From JAGCJX01 sp045638645 (GTDB lineage: Bacteria; Bacteroidota; Bacteroidia; Bacteroidales; UBA932): a stretch of 64,000 bases of DNA. The stretch covers positions 1 through 64,000 of the forward strand of contig JAZUBU010000001.1 in NCBI GenBank assembly GCA_045638645.1, written 5' to 3'. The notes beneath the pieces are model-generated. The model did not search any database. It worked only from the letters and a program-made list of their open reading frames with translations, and was not told the DNA's origin. Position 1 is the stretch's first letter. Each line of letters begins with the position of its first letter. Position numbers and translations under genes: made by a program. Positions 41,925-49,888 of this stretch are shown here, in pieces.

Positions 41925-42119
41925 TTATAACTCTTTTACTTTCAGAGCAATCTCCATGCCCAGTACGGTTGCGATTTTTTCAAGCGATTGTACGGAGGGG
42001 TTTCCGTTGCCCGCTTCCAGACTTTTTATAAACCGCAGACTCAGTCCGGTGTAGTCCGCTAAATCCTGTTGCGTCAGACCCAAAACGGACCTGCGTTCTT
42101 TGATGATGTTGTAGTTCAT
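41925..42119 (-). CDS. hipB: HipB-like XRE-family DNA-binding antitoxin/repressor
   Basis: The 64-residue product starts at the ATG at 42119 (MNYNIIKERRSVLG). A further upstream in-frame start would overlap the operator and transcription start. It is an almost pure helix-turn-helix of the Cro/C1 type: 'LTQQDLADYTGLSLRFIKSLEAG' followed by 'PSVQSLEKIATVLGMEI'. It probably represses the hipBST operon by binding the repeats at 42124-42139 and 42179-42202. Confidence 0.88.
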   Translation of the reverse strand: MNYNIIKERRSVLGLTQQDLADYTGLSLRFIKSLEAGNGNPSVQSLEKIATVLGMEIALKVKEL

Positions 42120-42123
42120 TGGG

Positions 42124-42139
42124 GCAGTATAGTGCACTT
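42124..42139 (-). promoter_or_regulatory. hip operator O2
   Basis: GCAGTATAGTGCACTT differs by one base from GCAGTATAATGCACTT at 42185-42200, 61 bp (about six helical turns) away. It covers the expected transcription start of hipB. Confidence 0.7.
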
Positions 42140-42145
42140 TTCTCA

Positions 42146-42176
42146 CAAAGATAGAAAGGATCTCTAATAAATCAAA
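42146..42176 (-). promoter_or_regulatory. hipBST promoter
   Basis: On the minus strand TTTG (42176-42173), 19 bp, then TATCTTTG (42153-42146) is an exact match to the Bacteroidota consensus. It is placed between the two operator-like repeats and 27 bp before the hipB ATG. Confidence 0.8.
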
Positions 42177-42178
42177 AT

Positions 42179-42202
42179 AGAAGTGCAGTATAATGCACTT
42201 CT
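42179..42202. promoter_or_regulatory. hip operator O1 (palindrome)
   Basis: AGAAGTGCA and TGCACTTCT form perfect 9-bp inverted arms around a 6-bp centre. It sits immediately upstream of the hip -33 box. It is a likely HipB dimer site and could also influence the divergent lipocalin gene. Confidence 0.75.
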
Positions 42203-42289
42203 ATTTGCTCCTTTATTTGCTCCGCAACTTTGGTCCGGGTTTTGATATCAGAGGGGTAGCTGCATAGGCAGCGATTAAAACTCTTTGAT

Positions 42290-42862
42290 ATGAAACGGTT
42301 TATTTTAGGCAGCCTGATGGCTGTGTTGTTGACGACTTCTGTGATGGCTTGTATGCCCGGTCGTCGGACGAAGATTGACAAAACAACGGTAGCGTCGTTG
42401 GATCTGAACCGCTACCTGGGAGAATGGTATGAAATCGCACGGTATGACCACCGCTTTGAGCGTAACCTCGTGGGGTGCAAAGCTACCTATACGATGATGG
42501 ACAACGGGTTGATTCAGGTGATGAATACCGGTTACCTGGATACGTTTGACGGGGATTACCGGGAGAGCATCGGCAAGGCCCGCCGTCCCGATCCCAACGA
42601 ACCCGGCAAGATGGAGGTCTCTTTTTTCTGGAATTTCTACAACGATTATTGGGTGCTGGAACTGGCACCGGATTACAGTTATTCGGTGGTCGGCAGCAAG
42701 AGTGACCAGTACCTGTGGATTTTGAGCCGGACTCCGTACCTGGATCCTGTGACCCTGGAGGGAATTCTTTTCCGCTTGCAATTGCGGGGCTACGACACCG
42801 ACCGCCTGATCTGGGTGGATCAGTTTGAGATCAGCGAAGTGGACATCGTGGATATCTACTAG
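42290..42862 (+). CDS. Lipocalin family lipoprotein (Blc-like)
   Basis: The 190-residue product has a lipoprotein signal peptide with lipobox VMAC (Cys at about 21). It contains the lipocalin signature 'DLNRYLGEWYEIARYDHRFE' followed by the beta-barrel strands 'CKATYTMMDNGLIQVMN' and 'YWVLELAPDYSYSVVGS', and the closing 'LWILSRTPYLD'. It belongs to the outer-membrane Blc/apolipoprotein D-like group, which binds fatty acids or lysophospholipids. Its last 4 bp overlap the end of the convergent glycosyltransferase gene. Confidence 0.92.
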   Translation: MKRFILGSLMAVLLTTSVMACMPGRRTKIDKTTVASLDLNRYLGEWYEIARYDHRFERNLVGCKATYTMMDNGLIQVMNTGYLDTFDGDYRESIGKARRPDPNEPGKMEVSFFWNFYNDYWVLELAPDYSYSVVGSKSDQYLWILSRTPYLDPVTLEGILFRLQLRGYDTDRLIWVDQFEISEVDIVDIY

Positions 42863-43821
42863 AAACGTTCCCGTACTTGGTAGTCGTTGCGGTTGGGGCT
42901 GTTGCGGGAGATGAGCTCTCCCAAGAAGCCTGTCAGGAACAGCAGCGTTCCGATGATGACGGCTACCAGGGCGAGGTAGAAAAGTGGTTGGTCCGTGACG
43001 GCGCGGTACTTGAGACCCCCGGCTTGGGCCACTACTTTTTCCAGGATGAGCCACAAGGCAATGCCGAAACCGGCCAGGAAGGACAAACTGCCGCATACAC
43101 CGAAGATGTGCATGGGTTTTTTACCGAAACCGGCCAGGAACCAGAGGGTCATCAGGTCCAGAAAACCATTGACAAAGCGGCTCATGCCGAATTTGCTGTG
43201 ACCGTATTTGCGGGCCTGGTGTTGGACCGGTTTTTCCCCGATTTTGTTGAAACCGGCATTTTTGGCCAGGAAGGGGATGTAGCGGTGCATGTCGGCATAG
43301 ACCTCTATGTTCTTGACAACTTCGTTGCGGTAGGCTTTCAGACCGCAGTTCATGTCGTGGAGGTGGATGCCGGTCACCTTTCGGGCTGTCCAGTTGTAGA
43401 GTTTGGACGGGACGTTCTTGGTAAATTTGTTGTCGTACCGTTTTTTCTTCCAGCCGGATACCAGGTCGTAGCCGTCTTCCCGGATCATCCGTACGAGTTC
43501 GGGGATCTCTTCGGGACTGTCCTGCAGGTCGGCGTCCATGGTGATGACGATATCGCCCTGAGCCGCTTCAAAACCGCAGTGCAGGGCGGGAGACTTGCCG
43601 TAGTTGCGACGGAAACGGATGCCGTGCAGGGTGGTGTCGGTTTGGGAAGCTTTCCGGATCCACTCCCAGGAGCCGTCGGTGCTTCCATCGTCCACGAGGA
43701 TGATTTCGTAGGTGGCGTTGTGCAGGTATTCCGAAGCCTTGAGGCTGCGGTGAATCCAGGAAATCAATTCCGGCAAGGATTCGATTTCGTTGTAGGAAGA
43801 GATGACAATCGAAAGATCCAT
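42859..43821 (-). CDS. Family 2 glycosyltransferase with C-terminal membrane helices
   Basis: The 320-residue product has a GT2 domain ('SIVISSYNE', 'ILVDDGSTDGSW', 'DADLQDSPEE' with the DxD metal site) and two transmembrane helices at about 230-300. This architecture matches GtrB/DPM1-type enzymes that transfer a sugar to undecaprenyl or dolichyl phosphate at the inner membrane. The lipid-linked sugar product is probably used for surface glycan modification; the actual sugar is unknown. It is preceded by a DUF4199 gene at 3 bp. Confidence 0.9.
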   Translation of the reverse strand: MDLSIVISSYNEIESLPELISWIHRSLKASEYLHNATYEIILVDDGSTDGSWEWIRKASQTDTTLHGIRFRRNYGKSPALHCGFEAAQGDIVITMDADLQDSPEEIPELVRMIREDGYDLVSGWKKKRYDNKFTKNVPSKLYNWTARKVTGIHLHDMNCGLKAYRNEVVKNIEVYADMHRYIPFLAKNAGFNKIGEKPVQHQARKYGHSKFGMSRFVNGFLDLMTLWFLAGFGKKPMHIFGVCGSLSFLAGFGIALWLILEKVVAQAGGLKYRAVTDQPLFYLALVAVIIGTLLFLTGFLGELISRNSPNRNDYQVRERF

Positions 43822-43824
43822 GGT

Positions 43825-44361
43825 CTATGCTTGGTCTTGTTGGTCTTGGAACGCTTGGTTTTCGAAAGGGTTGTCGGGGCGTTTGGCCACCAGTGCGGTC
43901 AGGGCCGAGAACAGGATGCCACAACAAACCAGATACAGGAAATAGACGGCGGTCAGCGTACGGGGTAAACTTTTGATCACGCTGTCGGTATCGATGCCTA
44001 TCGATCCCATACCCTGGTCTTCAAGGGCAGCGAGGCTTGTTGCGATTGCCTCGGCCAGGAAGTCCGGACGGAAAGCGAAGATGTCCAGGGCAAAGTAGGC
44101 GGTGCAGAGGATGGATGACAACAAACAGATTTTGAAGCCGTAACCGAAGGCTTTGCTGTAGTCAAACACGGACTGGCCCTGTCCGAAGCGTCGGGTCAGC
44201 CGGATCAGCAGGTGGGCGATCAAGAAAATCTTCAGTGACCATACCAGAAACGAAAGCCAGCCGGGGAGGTGGAGGTAGTTACCCAAGGCGTAAGCGGCCA
44301 CGGGCGGGATGGAAAGCCAGAGCGCGTCTTTTCCAGCAGAAGTCCAAGCTTGATTGTTCAT
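43825..44361 (-). CDS. DUF4199 integral membrane protein
   Basis: The 178-residue product has about four hydrophobic helices ('WLSIPPVAAYALGNYLHL', 'FLVWSLKIFLIAHLLI', 'GFKICLLSSILCTAYFALD', 'VYFLYLVCCGILFSALTALV'). The pattern, length and position directly ahead of a GT2 gene match DUF4199 proteins of Bacteroidota, whose function is unknown. The gene may be translationally coupled to the glycosyltransferase. Confidence 0.8.
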   Translation of the reverse strand: MNNQAWTSAGKDALWLSIPPVAAYALGNYLHLPGWLSFLVWSLKIFLIAHLLIRLTRRFGQGQSVFDYSKAFGYGFKICLLSSILCTAYFALDIFAFRPDFLAEAIATSLAALEDQGMGSIGIDTDSVIKSLPRTLTAVYFLYLVCCGILFSALTALVAKRPDNPFENQAFQDQQDQA

Positions 44362-44375
44362 ATTCTTCGTGTTAA

Positions 44376-44413
44376 TTTGTGCAAAATTACGACATTATTA
44401 TTACCTTTGCAAG
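44376..44413. promoter_or_regulatory. Overlapping divergent promoters for thrS and the DUF4199 gene
   Basis: Plus strand: TTTG (44376-44379), 22 bp, TACCTTTG (44402-44409), for thrS. Minus strand: TAATTTTG (44389-44382) with CTTG (44413-44410) about 20 bp upstream, for the DUF4199-GT2 pair. The two overlap face to face in the 86-bp gap. Confidence 0.5.
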
Positions 44414-44447
44414 TTGTAATTTTAACGCGAAATAGTTTTTCCAAGAT

Positions 44448-46382
44448 ATGATTAACATTACATTTCCCGACGGCAGTGTCCGTAACTACGAAAAAGGGAT
44501 TACCCCTTACGGAATTGCACAAAGCATTTCCCCTCGGTTGGCTTCCGATGTGATCGTAGCCACCGTTAACGGAGTCATTTACGATCTGGAACGTCCCATC
44601 AACGAGGATGCAAGCGTAAAACTGCACAAATGGGAAGATGCGGAGGCCAAACAAACGTTCTGGCACTCTTCTTCACACTTGATGGCAGCGGCGTTGGAAC
44701 AATTGTATCCGGGCATCAAATTCGGTATCGGTCCTGCGATTGAAACCGGTTTCTACTACGATGTGGACCTGGGCGACAAGAATCTGGTGGAAGCTGATTT
44801 GAAGGCCATCGAAGACAAGATGCTGGAACTGGCCCGCCAAAAACAAAACTTTGTCCGCCAGGACATCAGCAAGGACGAGGCCTTGAAGACCTATACCGAA
44901 AAAGGTGACCAATACAAATGCGAACTGATCCGTGACCTGGAAGACGGTACCATTACCTTCTATACCAACGGTTCGTTTACCGACTTGTGCCGTGGACCCC
45001 ACTTGCGTGACACGTCCATCATCAAAGCGGTGAAATTGACTTCCATTGCAGGTGCTTACTGGCGCGGTAACGAGAAGAACAAGATGTTGACCCGTATCTA
45101 TGGGGTGACTTTCCCGCAAAAGAAATTGCTGGATGAGTACGTGGCCATGATGGAAGAAGCCAAGAAACGCGACCACCGCAAAGTGGGTAAGGAATTGGAA
45201 TTGTTTGCTTTCTCCCAACGCGTGGGTCAAGGTCTGCCGTTGTGGTTGCCCAAAGGAGCCCAATTGCGCGAACGGCTGGAAATGTTCCTGAAGAAGGTGC
45301 AAAAGGCTCACGGTTATTTGCCGGTCATCACCCCCCATATCGGACAAAAAGAATTGTATGTGACTTCCGGTCACTATGCCAAATACGGTGCGGATTCCTT
45401 CCAACCGATTCACACCCCGCAAGAAGGCGAGGAGTTCCTGCTCAAACCCATGAACTGCCCTCACCACTGCGAAATCTACAAGACCAAACCCCGTTCGTAC
45501 AAGGATCTGCCCTTGCGCTTGGCTGAGTTTGGAACGGTTTACCGCTACGAACAAAGTGGTGAGTTGCACGGTTTGACCCGTGTACGTGGCTTTACCCAAG
45601 ACGACGCCCACATTTTCTGCCGTCCCGACCAATTGAAAGAAGAGTTCTGCAAGGTGATTGACATCGTTTTGTACATCTTCAAAACATTGGATTTCAATGA
45701 ATTCATTGCACAAGTTTCGTTGCGTGACCGCGTAAATCGTGAGAAATACATCGGAACGGATGAAAACTGGGAAAAGGCAGAACGTGCGATCATCGAGGCA
45801 GCTGAAGAAAAAGGTTTGAAGACCATTGTGGAATATGGTGAAGCCGCTTTCTACGGTCCGAAACTGGACTTCATGGTGCGCGACGCCATCGGCCGCAAAT
45901 GGCAATTGGGTACCATCCAAGTGGACTACAACTTGCCGGAACGTTTCGAACTGGAGTACATCGGTGCGGATGACAAACGTTATCGTCCGATCATGATCCA
46001 CCGTGCACCCTTCGGATCCATGGAACGCTTTGTGGCAGTGTTGATTGAACACACCGGCGGACGTTTCCCGTTGTGGTTGACTCCGGATCAGGCCGTCGTT
46101 CTTCCTGTCAGTGAAAAATACAATGACTACGCAAAAAAAGTTTGCGAATTGCTTAATAATTACGATATTCGCGCCTCCATTGACGGTCGTAACGAAACGA
46201 TCGGGAAAAAGATACGTGAAAACGAGCATAAACGCATCCCTTACTTGCTGATTGTCGGTGAGAAAGAAGAAGCGGCAGGCTTGGTTTCCGTACGTCGTCA
46301 AGGTGAGGGTGACCAAGGCCAGATGACCCCGGAAGAATTCGTTGCCAAAATCAATGAAGAAGTGAAGAACCTGATTGGCTAA
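44448..46382 (+). CDS. thrS: Threonyl-tRNA synthetase
   Basis: The 644-residue product contains an N-terminal TGS domain (1-60; 'ITFPDGSVRNYEKG'), an editing domain (about 65-225) with 'FWHSSSHLMAAALEQLYPG', a class II catalytic core with 'MNCPHHCEIYK' (zinc-binding Cys/His) and 'RVRGFTQDDAHIFC' (motif 2), and a C-terminal anticodon-binding domain. It charges tRNA-Thr in the cytoplasm. It leads an operon with infC, rpmI, rplT and lepB, an arrangement conserved in many bacteria. Confidence 0.97.
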   Translation: MINITFPDGSVRNYEKGITPYGIAQSISPRLASDVIVATVNGVIYDLERPINEDASVKLHKWEDAEAKQTFWHSSSHLMAAALEQLYPGIKFGIGPAIETGFYYDVDLGDKNLVEADLKAIEDKMLELARQKQNFVRQDISKDEALKTYTEKGDQYKCELIRDLEDGTITFYTNGSFTDLCRGPHLRDTSIIKAVKLTSIAGAYWRGNEKNKMLTRIYGVTFPQKKLLDEYVAMMEEAKKRDHRKVGKELELFAFSQRVGQGLPLWLPKGAQLRERLEMFLKKVQKAHGYLPVITPHIGQKELYVTSGHYAKYGADSFQPIHTPQEGEEFLLKPMNCPHHCEIYKTKPRSYKDLPLRLAEFGTVYRYEQSGELHGLTRVRGFTQDDAHIFCRPDQLKEEFCKVIDIVLYIFKTLDFNEFIAQVSLRDRVNREKYIGTDENWEKAERAIIEAAEEKGLKTIVEYGEAAFYGPKLDFMVRDAIGRKWQLGTIQVDYNLPERFELEYIGADDKRYRPIMIHRAPFGSMERFVAVLIEHTGGRFPLWLTPDQAVVLPVSEKYNDYAKKVCELLNNYDIRASIDGRNETIGKKIRENEHKRIPYLLIVGEKEEAAGLVSVRRQGEGDQGQMTPEEFVAKINEEVKNLIG

Positions 46383-46440
46383 GCTTCAGACAAACAATAT
46401 TAACCATTAATAATAGGAGGATTAACCTATCGCAACCCCG

Positions 46441-47055
46441 ATGAACAAACGCCCGTTTAGTGGCGCTCCCAGACCGAACTTCCCGCCCCGTCCTCAACAA
46501 GGCGGTCCGAACGGGCCGAGAAGAGGACCGCAACAACCCAAAGAAGAAGGTCCCAGAATCAATGAAGAGATTACCGCAGCCAATGTACGTCTTGTGGGTG
46601 ACAACATTCCTGAACAAGGAATTTACCCCATCCAACAGGCTCGGAAAATGGCGGAGGAACAAGAGTTGGATCTGGTGGAGATTACCGCAAAAAGTGATCC
46701 TCCGGTTTGCCGGATCATGAACTATGAAAAGTTCTTGTACCAGCAAAAGAAAAAGGCCAAAGAAATGAAGGCCAATGCCAGCAAAGTCGTGATCAAGGAA
46801 ATCCGTTTCGGACCCAATACCGACGAACACGACTTCCAGTTCAAGCTCAAGCATGCAAAAGAGTTCCTGGAAGAAGGCTGCAAGGTAAAGGCTTACGTAT
46901 TCTTCAAAGGTCGCTCCATTTTGTTCTCAGAGCAAGGCGAGAAACTCTTGCTGCGTTTTGCGGTTGAATTGGATGACTATGGCAAGGCAGAACAAATGCC
47001 GAAACTGGAGGGCAAGCGCATGATTATGATGCTGGGCCCCAACAAGAAGAAATAA
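46441..47055 (+). CDS. infC: Translation initiation factor IF-3
   Basis: The 204-residue product has an N-terminal extension rich in Pro, Gly, Arg and Asn (about 1-35) before the IF3 N domain ('RINEEITAANVRLVG', 'LDLVEITAKSDPPVCRIMNYEKF') and the C domain ('KEIRFGPNTDEHDFQFKLKHA', 'VKAYVFFKGR'). It keeps 30S subunits free and checks start codons. The start at 46441 gives the extension; many Bacteroidota IF3 proteins carry one, so it is retained. Confidence 0.95.
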   Translation: MNKRPFSGAPRPNFPPRPQQGGPNGPRRGPQQPKEEGPRINEEITAANVRLVGDNIPEQGIYPIQQARKMAEEQELDLVEITAKSDPPVCRIMNYEKFLYQQKKKAKEMKANASKVVIKEIRFGPNTDEHDFQFKLKHAKEFLEEGCKVKAYVFFKGRSILFSEQGEKLLLRFAVELDDYGKAEQMPKLEGKRMIMMLGPNKKK

Positions 47056-47087
47056 ACTTTGTTTAACTAATTAATATTATTGTAACA

Positions 47088-47282
47088 ATGCCTAAAATGA
47101 AGTCGAACTCCGGTGCCAAAAAGCGCTTTACGCTTACCGGATCGGGAAAAGTGAAAAGGAAACACGCTTACAAGAGCCACATCCTTACCAAGAAAACTAC
47201 CAAACAAAAACGCAACTTGACTCACGTAGCGATGATGGATGCTTGTGATGCAAAACGCGTAAAAGAAATGTTGGCTTGCTAA
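47088..47282 (+). CDS. rpmI: 50S ribosomal protein L35
   Basis: The 64-residue highly basic protein has the L35 signature 'MPKMKSNSGAKKRFTLTGSG' and 'RKHAYKSHILTKKT'. It lies 32 bp after infC and before rplT. Confidence 0.97.
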   Translation: MPKMKSNSGAKKRFTLTGSGKVKRKHAYKSHILTKKTTKQKRNLTHVAMMDACDAKRVKEMLAC

Positions 47283-47384
47283 CCTTTTCCTTTAGTCATT
47301 AAAATTATTGTTTAACTGAATGAACAGCAGAAAAGACTCTCCAATGGGGGAGGGCGCTGACATTCTTAAAAAAATCAGTGAAGT

Positions 47385-47729
47385 ATGCCTAGATCGGTGA
47401 ATTCGGTGGCTTCAAGAGCACGCCGCAAAAAAATTCTCAAACAAACCCGCGGTTATTTCCTGGCCCGCAAAAACGTATGGACGGTTGCCAAGAATACGTA
47501 TGAGAAAGGTCTTACCTACGCTTACCGCGATCGTAAAAACAAAAAACGTAATTTCCGCGCTTTGTGGATTCAACGTATCAACGCCGCAGCTCGTATGCAC
47601 GGTATGAGCTACTCCCAATTCATGGGTAAATTGGCAAAACAAAATGTTGGTTTGAACCGTAAGGTTTTGGCTGACTTGGCGATGAACAACCCCAAAGCAT
47701 TCGAAGCTATTGTTAACTCTGTAAAGTAG
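47385..47729 (+). CDS. rplT: 50S ribosomal protein L20
   Basis: The 114-residue basic protein has the L20 signature 'RSVNSVASRARRKKILKQ' and 'YAYRDRKNKKRNFRALWIQR'. It is an early 23S rRNA binding protein needed for 50S assembly. The 102-bp leader after rpmI contains a small hairpin (CTCTCC/GGGGAG), and L20 is known to regulate its own operon in other bacteria. No specific control site could be confirmed here. Confidence 0.97.
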   Translation: MPRSVNSVASRARRKKILKQTRGYFLARKNVWTVAKNTYEKGLTYAYRDRKNKKRNFRALWIQRINAAARMHGMSYSQFMGKLAKQNVGLNRKVLADLAMNNPKAFEAIVNSVK

Positions 47730-47740
47730 TTATCGTATAA

Positions 47741-49084
47741 GTGAAGGAAATCTTCCATAACAAATGGGTCCGCTTCGGATGTTGGAGTGTCCTTTACTTA
47801 GCATGGGTCATCTGGTTGGGAAATTACTGGTGGCTGTTGGGCCTCGGTGTTATTTTTGACCAGCACATTACCCGGAAGGTCAAGTGGATGTTCTGGAAGA
47901 AGAACTACAAGGAAGGCGAAAAACGCATTGTCTTGCTGGATTGGCTGGATGCCTTGATTTTCGCTGTTGTAGTGGTGACATTCGTCAACATCTTCTTCGT
48001 CCAAGCCTACAAGATTCCTACTTCCTCCATGGAGGGAACTTTGTTGACAGGAGATCATTTGTTTGTTGGAAAAGTAGCCTACGGTCCCAAAATTGCCGAG
48101 CGGCCCCTTTCCTTTCCTTTTGTCCACAACGCCATGCCGTTTACGGGCGGAAAATCCTGGTCGGATCTGATCCGCAGAGATTACCGCAGGTTGGCTGGTT
48201 TCGGTGAGGTGGAACGTGACGACATCGTCGTGTTTGCATTCCCCCATGGGGACACAGTTCTTTCAAAAGATCGTAGTGCAGACTACTATACCATTGTCCG
48301 TCATTACGGAAGGGAATTTACCGAACGCAATTACGGTCCCTTGTTGATTCGTCCGCGTGACAAGAAAGACAATTATGTCAAGCGTTGTGTTGCTGTAGCC
48401 GGCGACACCCTCGAAATCCGCTCGGCACAGGTCTATGTCAACGGACAACCGCAATCCCTCATCCCCGGTGTACAGAATACATACAGGGTGATGACCAACG
48501 GTTCCGCCATCAACAGCAAGTTGTTGGAAAAATTGGAGCTCAACCCGGAAGAGTATTGGTACAATCCGGCCTTGCCTGGATACGAAGCCATGCCGCTGAA
48601 TGCTGAGCAACTGGAAGCGTTGATGGATTTCGGCAATGTGGTGGAAGTTCGTCTCAATGAAGATGTGTACGAACAACGTCCCCACGAATCAAAAATGTTG
48701 ATTTTCCCTTTTGCGGAAAATTACCGTTGGACCCGGGATAACTTTGGCCCCCTTTGGATCCCTGCGAAGGGAGATACGGTAGCATTGAACCTCGAGAACC
48801 TGCCTTTGTATCGGAGAATCATCACTGCGTACGAAGGAAACAAACTGGAGGTTGTGGAGGGTCAGATCCTCATCAACGGTCAGGTGGCCACGGAGTATGT
48901 TTTCCAACAGGATTACTACTTCATGATGGGGGATAACCGACACAATTCCTTGGACTCCCGCTACTGGGGATTCGTTCCCGAAGACCACATCGTGGGCAAG
49001 CCGAGAGTCATCTGGTTCTCAACAGACAAACACAAGTCTTTCCCTCGTAACATCCGATGGAAAAGAATGTTGAAGTTTGTTTAA
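47741..49084 (+). CDS. lepB: Signal peptidase I with a large insertion
   Basis: The 447-residue product is much longer than the usual 250-320. It begins with GTG at 47741, 11 bp after rplT. Two membrane helices (about 13-40 and 68-88) precede the catalytic Ser96 ('YKIPTSSMEGTL'), and the general base is Lys214 ('NYVKRCVAVAGD'). The final box 'MGDNRHNSLDSRYWG' is intact. The extra length lies mainly between box D and the last box (about 235-370). It cleaves signal peptides on the periplasmic face of the inner membrane. Confidence 0.94.
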   Translation: MKEIFHNKWVRFGCWSVLYLAWVIWLGNYWWLLGLGVIFDQHITRKVKWMFWKKNYKEGEKRIVLLDWLDALIFAVVVVTFVNIFFVQAYKIPTSSMEGTLLTGDHLFVGKVAYGPKIAERPLSFPFVHNAMPFTGGKSWSDLIRRDYRRLAGFGEVERDDIVVFAFPHGDTVLSKDRSADYYTIVRHYGREFTERNYGPLLIRPRDKKDNYVKRCVAVAGDTLEIRSAQVYVNGQPQSLIPGVQNTYRVMTNGSAINSKLLEKLELNPEEYWYNPALPGYEAMPLNAEQLEALMDFGNVVEVRLNEDVYEQRPHESKMLIFPFAENYRWTRDNFGPLWIPAKGDTVALNLENLPLYRRIITAYEGNKLEVVEGQILINGQVATEYVFQQDYYFMMGDNRHNSLDSRYWGFVPEDHIVGKPRVIWFSTDKHKSFPRNIRWKRMLKFV

Positions 49085-49086
49085 AA

Positions 49087-49117
49087 TTTGTGAATAAGAA
49101 AAAAAAGGGTATATTTG
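49087..49117 (+). promoter_or_regulatory. Promoter for rpmB-rpmG-DUF4295
   Basis: TTTG at 49087-49090 and TATATTTG at 49110-49117, spaced by exactly 19 bp, match the Bacteroidota consensus fully. The L28 start codon follows at 49158. Confidence 0.8.
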
Positions 49118-49157
49118 CGCCCCGAAATATTTGTAAAAAATAAAAAACAATATAGAG

Positions 49158-49400
49158 ATGGCAAGAGTTTGTCAAATTACCGGAAAGAAACGGATGATCG
49201 GAAACAATGTTTCCCACTCAAAACGCCGCACCAAAAGAGAGTTTGCTCCGAACTTGAAAACCAAACGCTTCTGGTCGGAAGAAGAACAACGCTTCGTTAC
49301 CTTGAAAGTATCTGCTGCAGGTATTCGGACGATTAATAAAAATGGCTTGGCTGCTGCTTTGAAAGCTGCTCAAGCAAAAGGTTTAATTGATTTAGTGTAA
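49158..49400 (+). CDS. rpmB: 50S ribosomal protein L28
   Basis: The 80-residue basic protein has the L28 signature 'MARVCQITGKKRMIGNNVSHS' (split here as MARVCQITGKK and RMIGNNVSHS) and 'RRTKREFAPNLKTKRFW'. It is first in the three-gene ribosomal unit with rpmG and a DUF4295 gene. Confidence 0.97.
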   Translation: MARVCQITGKKRMIGNNVSHSKRRTKREFAPNLKTKRFWSEEEQRFVTLKVSAAGIRTINKNGLAAALKAAQAKGLIDLV

Positions 49401-49412
49401 GGAGATTGAGTT

Positions 49413-49601
49413 ATGGCAAAAAAGAGCAAAGGCAATCGCGTACAAGTCATCCTCGAATGTACTGAACAACGTGAAAGCGGTGTACCGGGCATCTCCCGCT
49501 ACATCACTACCAAAAATAAAAAGAACACTACCCAACGTTTGGAACGTATGAAATACAATCCTTACTTGCGTAAAGTGACCCTGCACAAAGAAATCAAATA
49601 A
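49413..49601 (+). CDS. rpmG: 50S ribosomal protein L33
   Basis: The 62-residue protein has 'VQVILECTEQRESGVPGISR', 'YITTKNKKNTTQRLERMKYN' and 'PYLRKVTLHKEIK', typical of L33. The paired cysteines of zinc-binding L33 forms are missing (only one Cys is seen), so this is the zinc-free type. It lies 12 bp after rpmB. Confidence 0.96.
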   Translation: MAKKSKGNRVQVILECTEQRESGVPGISRYITTKNKKNTTQRLERMKYNPYLRKVTLHKEIK

Positions 49602-49618
49602 TTTAACTTGACAATACT

Positions 49619-49780
49619 ATGGCAAAGAAAGCAGTGGCAACATTTAGCGGTGACAAATCCGCTTTGAGAAATGTCGTAAAATGCATTCGTATGACCAAAA
49701 CCGGTCGTTCAGGTGCTTACGCATTTGACGAAGAATTGGTGCCTACCGACAAGGTAAAAGAGTTTTTCGCAAAGAAGTAA
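49619..49780 (+). CDS. DUF4295 small basic protein
   Basis: A 53-residue protein (MAKKAVATFSGDKSALRNVV ... VKEFFAKK) with TAA at 49778-49780. It is basic, starts 17 bp after rpmG and ends just before a terminator. Its size and its location between rpmG and ftsY match DUF4295, a family conserved across Bacteroidota. Its place in a ribosomal protein unit and its charge suggest a ribosome-associated role, which is inference. Confidence 0.93.
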   Translation: MAKKAVATFSGDKSALRNVVKCIRMTKTGRSGAYAFDEELVPTDKVKEFFAKK

Positions 49781-49804
49781 TCGATTTCGATTGAATATAA
49801 AAAA

Positions 49805-49840
49805 AGAAGAGGTTGACTTTGGTCAGCCTCTTCTTTTTTT
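49805..49840 (+). terminator. Terminator of the rpmB operon
   Basis: AGAAGAGGTTGAC (49805-49817) pairs with GTCAGCCTCTTCT (49822-49834) with one G-T pair and a TTTG loop, followed by seven T. Confidence 0.93.
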
Positions 49841-49843
49841 GCT

Positions 49844-49851
49844 TATCTTTG
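49844..49851 (+). promoter_or_regulatory. -7 box for ftsY-pheT
   Basis: TATCTTTG fits TAnnTTTG exactly, 37 bp before the ftsY ATG. The TTTG in the terminator loop (49818-49821) is a possible -33 element at 22-bp spacing. Confidence 0.5.
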
Positions 49852-49888
49852 TAGTTTGATACAATTCGAACTACTTAAACACGATAGT

